Shown: positions 25,211-33,762, counted from the first letter of the stretch. The stretch is 64,000 bases of DNA from Alloyangia pacifica (GCF_900116195.1 NZ_FOZW01000008.1:186001-250000), one strand, 5' to 3'. The notes: generated from the sequence alone by a model not told the origin. Numbers and translations are program-made.

Positions 25211-26434
25211 TCAGTCCTGCCGGGTGTCCGCGAAACGGTCGAAGAGATCCGTTGCCCCCATCTGCCCGCCCTTGAGCATCACCCGCATCCGGTCGCGGCG
25301 CGGATCGGCGTGGCTGGCGGCGCAGATGCAGACGCCGGGGCCGAGCGCGCGCTCGTAGGCCAGCGTGCCGAAGCCGAGGCGCACGCAGATGCGGCTCGAG
25401 GTGTCGCCGCCCGCGAGGCCGAGGTAGCCGACCTCGGTGCGCGCCAGCACAGCGGCGACGAAATCTGCGCAGCGGTCGGCCAGCGCGTCCGGGGACAGCC
25501 CGTAGTCGGCCTCAGGCAGCAGGTGCACCAGCGTCGGGGTGCCGCCGCGCAGCAGCTCGGCGGCGGGCTCGATGAGCGCGCCCTGCCGCAGCGCCTCGGG
25601 GGGGAGGGCGAGCGGAGCATAGGCACGTGCCGCCGCGACCTGTGCGGCGGTGGTGGACGACCGGCTGCCGGCGAAGAGCAGCAGATTGCGGGACGCCGGG
25701 GCGGGGCAGGGGGGCTCGGGCCGCGCGTCTTCCGCGCCCGCGCCGAGGATTTCGGCCACCGAACTGGCGCCGATGAGCAGCTGCCGCCCGCCGGCAAGGC
25801 GCAGAGCCTCGGCGATGCGGGCCAGGTCCTCGGGGCGGGTGGCGTCGATCAGCGCGGGCCCGGCGCGCAGGGTCTGCGCCACCGCCTCGGGGTCACCCAG
25901 ATCGGGGAGCGCGACGAGCGACAGGCCATTCAGCCCCTGCGCCGCGAGGTGCAGACGCAGGTCGGCCTCCTGCATGGGGGTGACCGGATGGCGGCTCATC
26001 ACCGGGTGGCGGTCGATGCGATGGGTCGTGCCGTCGGGGCCGCGGGCGAAAAGCGTGCCAAAGGCGCAATGGCGCCCGAGGCTGGGCTGACCGCCGATCA
26101 CCGCCACCACGTCGGGCGCAAAGCGGGCGATCAGCTCCTGCGCCGCCGCGCCTATGGAGCCGACGTGCGGCGCGGAATCGAAGGTCGAGCAGACCTTGAG
26201 GTGCAGCACCTGCGGATCCTCTGCGGCAATGCGCGGCCAGAGCGCGGCGATCTCGGTCCGCGCCCGCGCGGGCGGCAGCGAGCGCAGGTCGGTGGGCAGG
26301 CCGAGCACGTCGAGCCCGCGGCTCTCGGCATCGCCGACCACCATGCGTGCGCGCAGCCCGGCGCGCGCATAGGTGGCAAGACTGTCCGAAGCGCCGGTGA
26401 AATCATCACCGACGAAGACGATCCGCGCGCCCAT
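25211..26434 (-). CDS. four-carbon acid sugar kinase-family protein (DUF1537; OiaK/OtnK-like)
   Basis: 407 residues. The N-terminal domain starts VFVGDDFTGASDSL, the DDxTGA motif of the family; IGGQPSLGRHCAFG is the sugar-binding region and the C-terminal domain carries VGYLGLAGGDTSSRICVRLG and LKGGQMGATDLF, matching the nucleotide-binding GGxT and K.G..G motifs. Known members phosphorylate 3-oxo-tetronates (OtnK/DtnK) or 3-oxo-isoapionate (OiaK). It follows the RuBisCO-like gene by one base, and characterised apionate pathways pair an OiaK kinase with a RuBisCO-like enzyme, so a 3-oxo sugar acid substrate is the best inference. Confidence 0.88.
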   Translation of the reverse strand: MGARIVFVGDDFTGASDSLATYARAGLRARMVVGDAESRGLDVLGLPTDLRSLPPARARTEIAALWPRIAAEDPQVLHLKVCSTFDSAPHVGSIGAAAQELIARFAPDVVAVIGGQPSLGRHCAFGTLFARGPDGTTHRIDRHPVMSRHPVTPMQEADLRLHLAAQGLNGLSLVALPDLGDPEAVAQTLRAGPALIDATRPEDLARIAEALRLAGGRQLLIGASSVAEILGAGAEDARPEPPCPAPASRNLLLFAGSRSSTTAAQVAAARAYAPLALPPEALRQGALIEPAAELLRGGTPTLVHLLPEADYGLSPDALADRCADFVAAVLARTEVGYLGLAGGDTSSRICVRLGFGTLAYERALGPGVCICAASHADPRRDRMRVMLKGGQMGATDLFDRFADTRQD

Positions 26435-26435
26435 C

Positions 26436-27701
26436 TCAGCGCTTTCCGAAGAAGTCGAGCGCGGCGGCCAGCGCCGGGCGGGTCGATGCGCCCTCGGCCA
26501 GCGTGCCCCCCTCTTGCAGCACCGCGTAGGCCTCGCGCAGCGAGGCGATGCCCGCCGCCGGTCCCTGCGGGTGGGCGAGGATGCCGCCGCCGCACATGAA
26601 CATCAGGTCGGGTGATTGCGCCGCCTCCAGCGTCTGCGGCAGGGTGCCGGCCCATTGGCCCGAGGAGAAGGCGGGCATGACCCGATCATCCGGGCCGCCC
26701 TCGCAGAGCGGCGCGAGGCAGGCGCGGGCGGCCTCGGTGACCTCCTCGGCGGTGTCGACGAACTTGCCGCCGATGCCATGCACGTGCATGTGGTCGATCC
26801 CGGCGAGCCGGTAGAGCGCGTGGTAGGCCTGAAAGCCCATGCCGAGCAGCGGGTGGCGGCTCATGGCGCCAAAGCCGTTGCGGTGCGCGTGGATGGCGAG
26901 CGGCGTGTGGGCGCGCAGGCTCTCCATGCCCGACAGGCCGCACCAGTTGAGGCTGGCCATGACGCAGGAGCCGCCCTCTGCGGCCACCAGATCGGCATGG
27001 CGGCGCATGGCGTCGGTCTCGTCGGTGATGTTGAAGGCCATCATCACCTTGCGCCCGGTCTTGTCCTGCCACTTGCGGATCACCGCCATGACGGCGGGCA
27101 CGCGCAACTCCAGCGGCGCGATGTCGGGATCGGCGCAGATCTCGTCATCCTTGATGAAATCCACCCCGGCGGCGCAGAGCTGGTCCACCAGCGCGGCGAT
27201 CTGCTCGGGGCGCATGCCGACGTTGGGCTTGATGATCGTGCCGAAGATCGGCGTGCCCTGGACGCCGAGGCTCTTGCGGGTGCCCGCGATGCCCCGCGTC
27301 GGCATGTGGTAGCGGGCGCGGTAGGCGGCGGGGATCTCCAGCGACAGCAGCTTGAGCCCGGTGATCTCGCCGATGTCGTAGAGGTTGCCCGAGACCGTCG
27401 CCGCCAGCGTCGGCAGGTTCCGCCCGATGTTGGCCACGGGGTAGGCGATGCGCACCCGTGCCCTGCGGTAGGGGCCGGAGGGCTGCTTGCGGGCGACATA
27501 GGCCGAATGCAGCGTGGGGCTGTCCACGCTGTCCAGCTCCTCGATAGAGAGCACCTCGGCGGCGGCGCGGGCGCGCAGCTCGTCGGTTTCCCCGGCGACG
27601 CGCACGAAGGTGCCCGAGCTTTGCTCGCCCGCCATCATCGCCGCCACCTCGGCCAGCGGGTAGGGGGTTTCCAGCAGATAGTCGGCGATGATCCGGTCCA
27701 T
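26436..27701 (-). CDS. RuBisCO-like protein (form IV), probable 3-oxo-sugar-acid phosphate lyase/hydrolase
   Basis: 421 residues from the ATG at 27701; the open frame continues upstream into the VOC gene in another reading and is not used. RuBisCO active-site equivalents: FGTIIKPNVGM with Lys158 (the second Lys of KPK is Asn here), DFIKDDE with the carbamylated-type Lys184 plus Asp186 and Glu187, AIHAHRNGFG, HVHGIGGKF with loop-6 Lys313, FSSGQWAGT and GGGILAHPQG. The spacing of 26 between Lys158 and Lys184 equals that of K175-K201 in true RuBisCO. Form IV proteins do not fix CO2. OiaX-type members cleave 3-oxoisoapionate 4-phosphate, which fits the adjacent DUF1537 kinase. Confidence 0.92.
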   Translation of the reverse strand: MDRIIADYLLETPYPLAEVAAMMAGEQSSGTFVRVAGETDELRARAAAEVLSIEELDSVDSPTLHSAYVARKQPSGPYRRARVRIAYPVANIGRNLPTLAATVSGNLYDIGEITGLKLLSLEIPAAYRARYHMPTRGIAGTRKSLGVQGTPIFGTIIKPNVGMRPEQIAALVDQLCAAGVDFIKDDEICADPDIAPLELRVPAVMAVIRKWQDKTGRKVMMAFNITDETDAMRRHADLVAAEGGSCVMASLNWCGLSGMESLRAHTPLAIHAHRNGFGAMSRHPLLGMGFQAYHALYRLAGIDHMHVHGIGGKFVDTAEEVTEAARACLAPLCEGGPDDRVMPAFSSGQWAGTLPQTLEAAQSPDLMFMCGGGILAHPQGPAAGIASLREAYAVLQEGGTLAEGASTRPALAAALDFFGKR

Positions 27702-27709
27702 GCGTTGCC

Positions 27710-28249
27710 TCAGAGCTTGCTGAGATCCGGGAAGGGGCGCACCGGGTCCGAGCCGTCCCAGCCCTCGGAGGCCTCGCGGATCATGTCGAACATTGTGCCC
27801 TTCGGCCCGAGAACCTCGGACAGCTCGATGCAGGTGCCCGGGTGATGCTCCTCGGCGAAATAGGCGAAGCGGCCGTTCTGGCCGACGCAGCCCGACATCT
27901 TCAAGGTGAAGCCGCGGTCGAGCATCATCTGGAGGTCGGCGTCGTACTGCTTGGTCCAGAAGGCCACGTGCTGCAGGCCGCGCAGGCCCTTCTGCATGTA
28001 GTCGCGGTACATCGAGGGCACGTCGTTGCGGGTCTGGATCAGCTCGACCTGCATCTCGCCCGAGTTGGCCAGCGCCACGGAGTTGTGCGGCTGGTAGCTC
28101 TGGCCGTCGTAGAGATACTCCTCGATCGGCACCTGCGGATTGTAGAACCACGGGCCGACGCCCATGGTCTCGGACCAGTATTTCATGCCCGCCTCGATGT
28201 CGTCGACGACGTAGCCGAGCTGGCGGATGGGGCCAAGAAGGGTGCTCAT
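27710..28249 (-). CDS. VOC (glyoxalase/dioxygenase)-superfamily protein
   Basis: 179 residues from MSTLLGPIRQLGYVVDDIEAGM. The two beta-alpha-beta-beta-beta units of the vicinal-oxygen-chelate fold are seen: GYVVDDIEAGMKYWSETMGVGPW and LQHVAFWTKQYDADLQMMLDRGF. Candidate metal ligands are His in LQHVAFW and Glu in QVELIQ and CIELSE. It lies between the TRAP genes and the RuBisCO-like gene (8 bases on each side), so it belongs to the same catabolic unit; an isomerase, epimerase or lactonase-like step on the imported sugar acid is possible. VOC proteins are not part of the described apionate pathways that I recall. Confidence 0.85.
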   Translation of the reverse strand: MSTLLGPIRQLGYVVDDIEAGMKYWSETMGVGPWFYNPQVPIEEYLYDGQSYQPHNSVALANSGEMQVELIQTRNDVPSMYRDYMQKGLRGLQHVAFWTKQYDADLQMMLDRGFTLKMSGCVGQNGRFAYFAEEHHPGTCIELSEVLGPKGTMFDMIREASEGWDGSDPVRPFPDLSKL

Positions 28250-28257
28250 GGGGAACC

Positions 28258-29535
28258 TCAGTTCATCAGGAATTCGGGGAGCCACGTGGAGAGCGCCGGC
28301 ACGGCGGAGACCACGAGCAGTGACAGGAGCAGAGGGATGAAGAAGGGCATCACCCCGGCGATCACCTGGGTGATCGGCATGCGCGAGATGATCGAGATCA
28401 TGTAGAGGCTCATGCCCACGGGCGGGGTCAGCAGGCCGATCATCAGGTTCAGCACGAAGACGATCCCGAGTTGCAGCGGATCGACCCCGGCGGCGGTGAG
28501 CGCGGGCGCCACGATCGGCGCGATGATCAGGATCGCCGCGATGCTTTCGAGCGCCATGCCGACGACCAGCAGCAGGATGTTCACCAGCAGCAGCAGCACC
28601 AGCGGGTTGTCCGAGACGCCGAGCAGCAGCGCCGAGACCTTCATCGGCACCTGATCGAGCGTCAGCACCCAGGCGAAGAGCGCGGCGGTGGCAACGACGA
28701 AAAGGATGTTGGCGCTGGCCTCGACGGTCTCGCGCAGGGCGCCCACCACGGCGCGGCCCGTGAGGCTGCGGTAGATGGCAAAGCCGATGAAGAGCGCGTA
28801 GGCGACGGTGACGCCGGCGACCTCTGTGGGGCCGAAGTAGCCGCTCATCAGCCCGCCGATGAGTAGCACCGGGGCCATCAGCGCGGGGAAGGAGATCACC
28901 GCCTTGTTCATCACCTCGCGCGGCTTGGCGCTCACCTCGTCGCGGGGCAGGCCCTTGACGCGGGCGATGATCGCCACCTGCGCCATGAGGAGCGCAGTCA
29001 GCAGCAGCGCCGGGATGATCCCCGCCAGCAGCAGTTTCACCGCCGAGACGTTGGCGACAGAGGCGTAGATGATGATCGGGATCGAGGGCGGAAAGATCGG
29101 GCCGATGGTGGCGGCGGCGACGGTGAGACCGGCGGCGAATTCCTTGCGGTAGCCCTGCGCGGTCATCTGGTTGATCTGGATCGCGCCGAGCGCGCCGATG
29201 TCGGCCAGCGCCGCGCCCGAGACCCCCGAGAAGATCAGCGAGACGAAGACGCTCACCTGCGCCACGGCGCCGCGGATGCGGCCGAAGAGCATGCGCACGA
29301 GGTCGAAGAGATGGGTCGTCACGCCCGTGGCGTTGAGCAGCGCGGCGGCGAAGATGAAGAGCGGCACGGCCAGCAGCGGCGAGCTGTCGAGCGCGTTCAG
29401 GCTGCGCTGCGCCAGCACCGAGACCGGGAGGCCCTCCATCACGATGACCACGGCGGCGGACAGGCCCAGGCACACGGCGATCGGCGCGCCGAGTGCAAGC
29501 AGCACGGCGAAAAGGCTCAGGAGGATCAGGCTCAT
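28258..29535 (-). CDS. TRAP transporter large permease (DctM type)
   Basis: 425 residues, about twelve helices. It starts at the ATG at 29535, which overlaps the small-permease stop (ATGA); the frame runs further upstream only as a shadow. DctM motifs include VPLFIFAAALLNATGVTTHLFDL, IFSGVSGAALADIGALGAIQI, AATIGPIFPPSIPIIIYA and LLTPPVGMSLYM. It imports an organic acid using the sodium or proton gradient together with the small permease and binding protein. Confidence 0.95.
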   Translation of the reverse strand: MSLILLSLFAVLLALGAPIAVCLGLSAAVVIVMEGLPVSVLAQRSLNALDSSPLLAVPLFIFAAALLNATGVTTHLFDLVRMLFGRIRGAVAQVSVFVSLIFSGVSGAALADIGALGAIQINQMTAQGYRKEFAAGLTVAAATIGPIFPPSIPIIIYASVANVSAVKLLLAGIIPALLLTALLMAQVAIIARVKGLPRDEVSAKPREVMNKAVISFPALMAPVLLIGGLMSGYFGPTEVAGVTVAYALFIGFAIYRSLTGRAVVGALRETVEASANILFVVATAALFAWVLTLDQVPMKVSALLLGVSDNPLVLLLLVNILLLVVGMALESIAAILIIAPIVAPALTAAGVDPLQLGIVFVLNLMIGLLTPPVGMSLYMISIISRMPITQVIAGVMPFFIPLLLSLLVVSAVPALSTWLPEFLMN

Positions 29536-30077
29536 GTGGGTTGTCCGGTCTCGTCGCGGTAGTCGTGGAAGGCGGCGCTGGGGTCGCGGCGGCGCAGGGC
29601 GCCACAGACGCGGTGCAGCGCGACGGCGCAGAGGAAGAGGCTGCCGGTCAGCGCGAGGCTGTAGTAGACCCAGTTCGGCACACGCAGCGCCGGGGTCAGG
29701 AACTTGCCGGCGCGGGGCAGGAACTCGGCGAAGCTCCACAGCATCAGCGCGGCGAAGGCGAGGGTCGCCAGGTCGGCGAGCAGGATCATGAATTGGCGTG
29801 GCTTTGGCTTGGCCATGTCGGGCAGCATGGTCACCGCGACCATCACCTGCCGTCCGGCCAGCGCCGGGATCGTGACGAAGACCATGCCGATGCAGGCAAA
29901 GCGTGCCAGCTCGTCGGCCCAGGGCAGCCCGAGGTCCATGAAGTTGCGGGCCGCCACCTGCAGCACAACCAGCACCGCCATCAGCGCCAGCAGCGCCATG
30001 CCGAGCCAGACGCCCGCATCGGTGAGCCGCGCGAGGATCGCGCGGCCCGGGGTTTTGGTCGGGGACGTGCCCGGCAT
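29532..30077 (-). CDS. TRAP transporter small permease (DctQ type)
   Basis: 181 residues with four helices: GVWLGMALLALMAVLVVLQVAAR, LARFACIGMVFVTIPALAGRQ, ILLADLATLAFAALMLWSF and LALTGSLFLCAVALH. The WADELARFACIG segment is characteristic of DctQ. Start and stop overlap the neighbours (ATGA both sides), which is the usual tight coupling of TRAP genes. Confidence 0.92.
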   Translation of the reverse strand: MPGTSPTKTPGRAILARLTDAGVWLGMALLALMAVLVVLQVAARNFMDLGLPWADELARFACIGMVFVTIPALAGRQVMVAVTMLPDMAKPKPRQFMILLADLATLAFAALMLWSFAEFLPRAGKFLTPALRVPNWVYYSLALTGSLFLCAVALHRVCGALRRRDPSAAFHDYRDETGQPT

Positions 30078-31090
30078 CAGGCGACCGCCGCGATCTTGGC
30101 GTAGAGATCGCCATATTCGCCGCCGAAGCGCTCGTCGACCAGCTTGGAGACCGACGCACGGAAGGCCTCAAGGTCGAGCCCGTCTTCCTCGCCGATCACC
30201 GTCATGCCGAGGTCGCGCAGCTGCTGCGTCTCGGCTTCCTCATTGTCGAGGATCGCCTTGGTGGCCTTCTCGCGGGTCTGCAGTGCGGCCTCGCGCACGG
30301 CGTCCTGCTCGGCGCCGGACATGCCCTGCCAGGTGTCCTCGTTCATCACGACGACCTCGGCGTTCGACATGTGCCCGGTCAGCATGAGATGGGACTGCAC
30401 CTCGTAGAGCTTGACGTTGAGCACCACGTTGACCGGGTTCTCCTGCCCTTGCACCACGCCGGTGGCCAGCGCGGTCGGCACCTCGGACCAGTCGACCGGC
30501 ACGGCGACGGCGCCCATGCCCTCGACGGCGGTGGTGTAGATCGGGAAGGGCACGGCGCGGATCTTCACGCCGGCGAGGTCCTCGGGGGACATCACGGCCT
30601 TGTTGCAGGTCAGGTTCCGGCGGCCGAAGTAATGCGCGTAGATCACGCGGACGTTGGCGGCGGCGATGAGACCCTCGTTCAGCTCCTGCATCACCGGGCC
30701 GTCGACGTCGGTCACCTTCATCAGATGGTCCACATCGCGGTAGAGGTAGGGCGTGTCGAGCGCGGCGAAGGGCTGGTAGAGCGAGCCGAGCGCACCGGCG
30801 GTATTGTGCGAGAAGGCGATGGTGCCGAGCGAGACCGCCTCGGCCAGCTCCTGCAGCTTGCCCAGCTGGCTGTTCGGGAAGACCTGCACCGCGATGTCGC
30901 CGCCCGAGGTCTGACCAAGCGCCTCGGCGAACCAGTCGGCCTGCGCGCCGGCGACCGAGGCGACCTCGTTGTTGTGGCCGTAGCGCAGGTTTGTGGCGGC
31001 GAGGGCCGGGCGCGCGATGAAGGGCGCGGCCAGCGCACCGGCGCCGGTGAGCAGCAGGGTGCGGCGAGAAAGTCCCTTGGGGGTCTGCAT
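30077..31090 (-). CDS. TRAP transporter substrate-binding protein (DctP type)
   Basis: 337 residues. A twin-arginine-like leader SRRTLLLTGAGALAAPF ends at PALA near residue 31. DctP features follow: LRYGHNNEVASVAGAQADWFAEAL, FPNSQLGKLQELAEAVSLG, and the binding arginine region VKIRAVPFPIYTTAVEGMGA, VQGQENPVNVVL. First gene of the operon that also contains the VOC, RuBisCO-like and kinase genes, transcribed divergently from the LacI regulator. The likely cargo is a sugar acid (aldonate or branched aldonate) given the enzymes. Confidence 0.92.
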   Translation of the reverse strand: MQTPKGLSRRTLLLTGAGALAAPFIARPALAATNLRYGHNNEVASVAGAQADWFAEALGQTSGGDIAVQVFPNSQLGKLQELAEAVSLGTIAFSHNTAGALGSLYQPFAALDTPYLYRDVDHLMKVTDVDGPVMQELNEGLIAAANVRVIYAHYFGRRNLTCNKAVMSPEDLAGVKIRAVPFPIYTTAVEGMGAVAVPVDWSEVPTALATGVVQGQENPVNVVLNVKLYEVQSHLMLTGHMSNAEVVVMNEDTWQGMSGAEQDAVREAALQTREKATKAILDNEEAETQQLRDLGMTVIGEEDGLDLEAFRASVSKLVDERFGGEYGDLYAKIAAVA

Positions 31091-31111
31091 CTGATCTCCT
31101 CCCTAGAAATT

Positions 31112-31129
31112 TGATGCGTTCTGAGGTGT
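31112..31129 (+). repeat. 18-bp direct repeat, copy 1, in the TRAP/LacI divergent region
   Basis: TGATGCGTTCTGAGGTGT matches the copy at 31221-31238 at 16 of 18 positions in the same orientation, 109 bases apart, one copy in each leader of the divergent genes. Confidence 0.5.
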
Positions 31130-31172
31130 TTTGCGCGGTGATCGTCGCGCAATCTCCGATATTGCACGGGTC

Positions 31173-31209
31173 TTGACGAAAGCTACTGTTTCGAAGCAGC
31201 ATTCGTCAA
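31173..31209. promoter_or_regulatory. nested palindromic operator for the LacI-family regulator
   Basis: The core CTGTTTCGAAGCAG (31186-31199) is a 12/14 palindrome with a central CG, the shape of LacI-family operators. It is enclosed by a perfect outer inverted repeat, TTGACGAA at 31173-31180 and TTCGTCAA at 31202-31209. The location, between the divergent lacI-type and TRAP genes, fits control of both; the outer TTGACG may also be a -35 box for the regulator gene. Confidence 0.6.
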
Positions 31210-31220
31210 AGCAAATAAGA

Positions 31221-31238
31221 TGATGGGTTTTGAGGTGT
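31221..31238 (+). repeat. 18-bp direct repeat, copy 2
   Basis: TGATGGGTTTTGAGGTGT, four bases before the LacI-family start codon. See copy 1 at 31112-31129. Confidence 0.5.
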
Positions 31239-31242
31239 CCTG

Positions 31243-32274
31243 ATGGGAACGGACGGAGATCAGCCGGTGGCGGACCGCCCGCAGCAGTCCGACGTGGCGG
31301 CGCGGGCCGGGGTGTCTCTGGCGACGGTCGACCGGGTGCTGAACCGCCGCAAGGGGGTCAAGGAACGCACCCGTCAGCGCGTGCTGGAAGCGGCGCGCGA
31401 GCTGGGGTTCCTGAGCGAGACCGAGGAGGCGCAGCTTGGCATGGCGCGGCCGCTGAACATCGTGGTGCTGCTACCGGCGGGCTCGAACCCCTACCTGCGG
31501 CTGCTCGGTGACCGGCTGCGCGCTCGGCTCGACAGCGCCGGGCCGTCGGGGCCGGTGCTGCGCTGCTTCTTCATCGAGAGCTTCAGCGCGCAGGCGCTGG
31601 CCGAGGCGCTGCGGCGCAACGCCGGCTGGGCCGATGGCATCGCCTTCTTCGCCATCGAGCACCCGGTGGTGCGCGAGGCGGCGGCGGAGGTGGCGGCCTC
31701 CGGCACAAGGCTGGTGTCGATCGTCTCGGACCTTGGCTCGGTGCCGGGGATCGGGCACGTCGGTCTCGACAATCGCGCCGTCGGGCGTACCGCCGGGCTG
31801 CTGATCGGGAGACTCTCGGGCGGCAGGGAAGGGGCGGTAGCGCTGGTCGCGGGCTCGCGCCATTACCGGGCGCATTCCGAGCGCGAGGCGGGGTTCCTCA
31901 GCATCCAGGAGGAGCTCTTCCCGCAGCTGCGCATCCACGGCATGCGCGAGGGCCACGACGATGCCGCCGAGAACTATCGCCACACGCTGGCGCTGCTCGA
32001 ACAGGTGCCGGACCTCGTCGGCATCTACAACGTCGGCGGCTCCTCGGGCGGGATCACCCGGGCTTTGCGCGAGCAGGGCCGACAGGAGGTGATCTTCATC
32101 GGCCACGGGCTGACGCCCGATACGCGGCGGGCGGTACTCGAGGGCACGATGGACGCGATCTTCGACCAGGACCCGGACATGCTGATCGACCGGGCCATCG
32201 ACAGCCTCTCCGGCCCGCCCGCGGTGGTGCGCCCGCTGAAGCTCGACATCTACTTCAGCGAGAACCTGCCGTGA
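31243..32274 (+). CDS. LacI-family transcriptional regulator
   Basis: 343 residues. Helix-turn-helix at about 15-40 (SDVAARAGVSLATVDRVLNRRKGVKERTRQRV), with a slightly long N-terminal tail. The periplasmic-binding-protein-like domain begins RPLNIVVLLPAGSNPYLRLL and includes GIGHVGLDNRAVGRTAGLLIGRL, the form seen in sugar-responsive family members. It is divergent from the TRAP/VOC/RuBisCO-like/kinase operon with the palindromic operator between them, so it is very likely that operon's regulator, with a pathway sugar or acid as ligand. Confidence 0.93.
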   Translation: MGTDGDQPVADRPQQSDVAARAGVSLATVDRVLNRRKGVKERTRQRVLEAARELGFLSETEEAQLGMARPLNIVVLLPAGSNPYLRLLGDRLRARLDSAGPSGPVLRCFFIESFSAQALAEALRRNAGWADGIAFFAIEHPVVREAAAEVAASGTRLVSIVSDLGSVPGIGHVGLDNRAVGRTAGLLIGRLSGGREGAVALVAGSRHYRAHSEREAGFLSIQEELFPQLRIHGMREGHDDAAENYRHTLALLEQVPDLVGIYNVGGSSGGITRALREQGRQEVIFIGHGLTPDTRRAVLEGTMDAIFDQDPDMLIDRAIDSLSGPPAVVRPLKLDIYFSENLP

Positions 32275-32295
32275 CGCACGCGGCGTGAATGAGAA

Positions 32296-32323
32296 GGAAG
32301 CGCCCGGCGGTGTGGGCGCTTCC
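32296..32323. terminator. hairpin between convergent lacI-type and PepSY genes
   Basis: Perfect ten-pair stem (GGAAGCGCCC / GGGCGCTTCC) with an eight-base loop in the 56-base gap between two converging stops. No strong T run on either side, so termination may be partial or rho-assisted. Confidence 0.6.
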
Positions 32324-32330
32324 GGAACGC

Positions 32331-33677
32331 TCAAGCCAGGCGCTGCCGGCGGGCGCGCAGGTGCAGCGCCAGTTCCACCGTGGCCAGGCCCAGCATCGAC
32401 AGGCCGACAAGCGGGAAGAAGGCGCCGGATGCCAGCGCGATGACCAGCAGCCCGCGCGGGATGCGTGCATCAGTAGGCATCTGCGGCACGCCGAGTGACC
32501 CGGCGGGACGGCGCTTCCACCACATCACCGCGCCGGAGACGCAGAGCCCGACCATCGCGAGGCAGGCGAGCAGCAGCACGAGCTGGTTGATCCGCCCCCA
32601 TTCCTGCCCCATGTGCACCGAGATCCCCCATTCGGCCCAGCGGCCCAGCGTGCCGAGGTCGGCGAGCCCCGCGTCGTAGAGCACCGCGCCGCTGTACTGG
32701 TCGAGGTGGATCACACGCTCATGGGTGATGTCGTCAGGATAGACCGAGGCGGTGAAGACGCCTTCGGGTCCAGCCGGCATCGACACGGAGTAGCCCGGCA
32801 CGAGGCCGCGTGCCTCGACGGTCCGCACCACCTCGTCGAGCGTCTGCGGTACGCCCGACGCGGCCTGCGAGCGCGGCACCGGCTGCTTCTCGATGATCCA
32901 GGGCGCGCGGTCCACCGTCTCCGACAGCGGCACGGTCGAGACGGGCAGGTCGGACCAGTAGCCCTCGGGCATGCCGAGGCCGAGGGCGTTGGCGGTGTCG
33001 TAGAACTTGCTGCCCCAAAGGCCGGACCAGGGCAGGCCGGTCATCGCCAGGAAGACGATGAAACCGCCGGTGTAGAGGCCGGTCACCGCGTGCAGGTCGC
33101 GCCACCAGGGACGTCCGCGCCGGGCCTTGATGCGGGTGGTGCCGAGCCCCTTGCCGCGCGGCCACCACAGATAGATGCCGGTGCCGACCAGCAGCACCAT
33201 CCAGCCCGCCGCCGCCTCGATCAGCCGGTTGCCGAGCCAGCCGACGTATTCCAGCGAGTGCAGCTTGCGCACCACATACATCGCCGGGCTGCCCGAGGCC
33301 CCGGCGTCCCAGAGGCTGCCGAGCACCTCGCCGCTGTAGGGGTTGACGTAGATGCTGTTCTTCAGCCCGTCCGCGCCGAGGATGTCGACCTCGGCGCTGC
33401 GGTCGGCGGCGGCGGGCGGGGTATAGGCCCTGAGCGTGCCGGGGTGCGCGGCGAGCGCGCTGCTGGCGATCTGCGAGGGGGCAAGCATCGCCCCTGCCGG
33501 TTCGACAAGGCGCAGCCGGCTGTAGGCGGCGTCGTTGATCTCGTCCTTGAAGAGGTAGATGCCGCCGGTCACGGCGAGGATCAGCACGAAGGGCAGGACG
33601 AGCAGCCCTGCGATGAAGTGCCAGCGCCAGACGGCGCGGTAGAGCGCGGCGGAGGCCGCGCGGGGTGAATCTTTCAT
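32331..33677 (-). CDS. PepSY-associated membrane protein (PiuB-like, iron/copper reductase type)
   Basis: 448 residues from MKDSPRAASA at 33677. Four long helices: WHFIAGLLVLPFVLILAVTGGIYLF, AAAGWMVLLVGTGIYLWW, HAVTGLYTGGFIVFLAMTGLPW and LVLLLACLAMVGLCVSGAVMWW, with histidines at helix ends (WHFI, LHSLEY, LHAVTG, VHMGQEWG) that could bind haem. A periplasmic PepSY-like segment contains IYVNPYSGEVLGSLWDA. Family members sit next to siderophore or copper uptake genes and are thought to pass electrons to metal in the periplasm. The upstream small His/Cys protein supports a metal role. Confidence 0.85.
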   Translation of the reverse strand: MKDSPRAASAALYRAVWRWHFIAGLLVLPFVLILAVTGGIYLFKDEINDAAYSRLRLVEPAGAMLAPSQIASSALAAHPGTLRAYTPPAAADRSAEVDILGADGLKNSIYVNPYSGEVLGSLWDAGASGSPAMYVVRKLHSLEYVGWLGNRLIEAAAGWMVLLVGTGIYLWWPRGKGLGTTRIKARRGRPWWRDLHAVTGLYTGGFIVFLAMTGLPWSGLWGSKFYDTANALGLGMPEGYWSDLPVSTVPLSETVDRAPWIIEKQPVPRSQAASGVPQTLDEVVRTVEARGLVPGYSVSMPAGPEGVFTASVYPDDITHERVIHLDQYSGAVLYDAGLADLGTLGRWAEWGISVHMGQEWGRINQLVLLLACLAMVGLCVSGAVMWWKRRPAGSLGVPQMPTDARIPRGLLVIALASGAFFPLVGLSMLGLATVELALHLRARRQRLA

Positions 33678-33762
33678 TTGGTCAATCCGAAAGGCCCGCC
33701 GGGGCGGGGGTCCGAGAGGGGCAGGCGCAGCGCGTGAAGCCTGCGGCCTGAGACTTGGGGGC

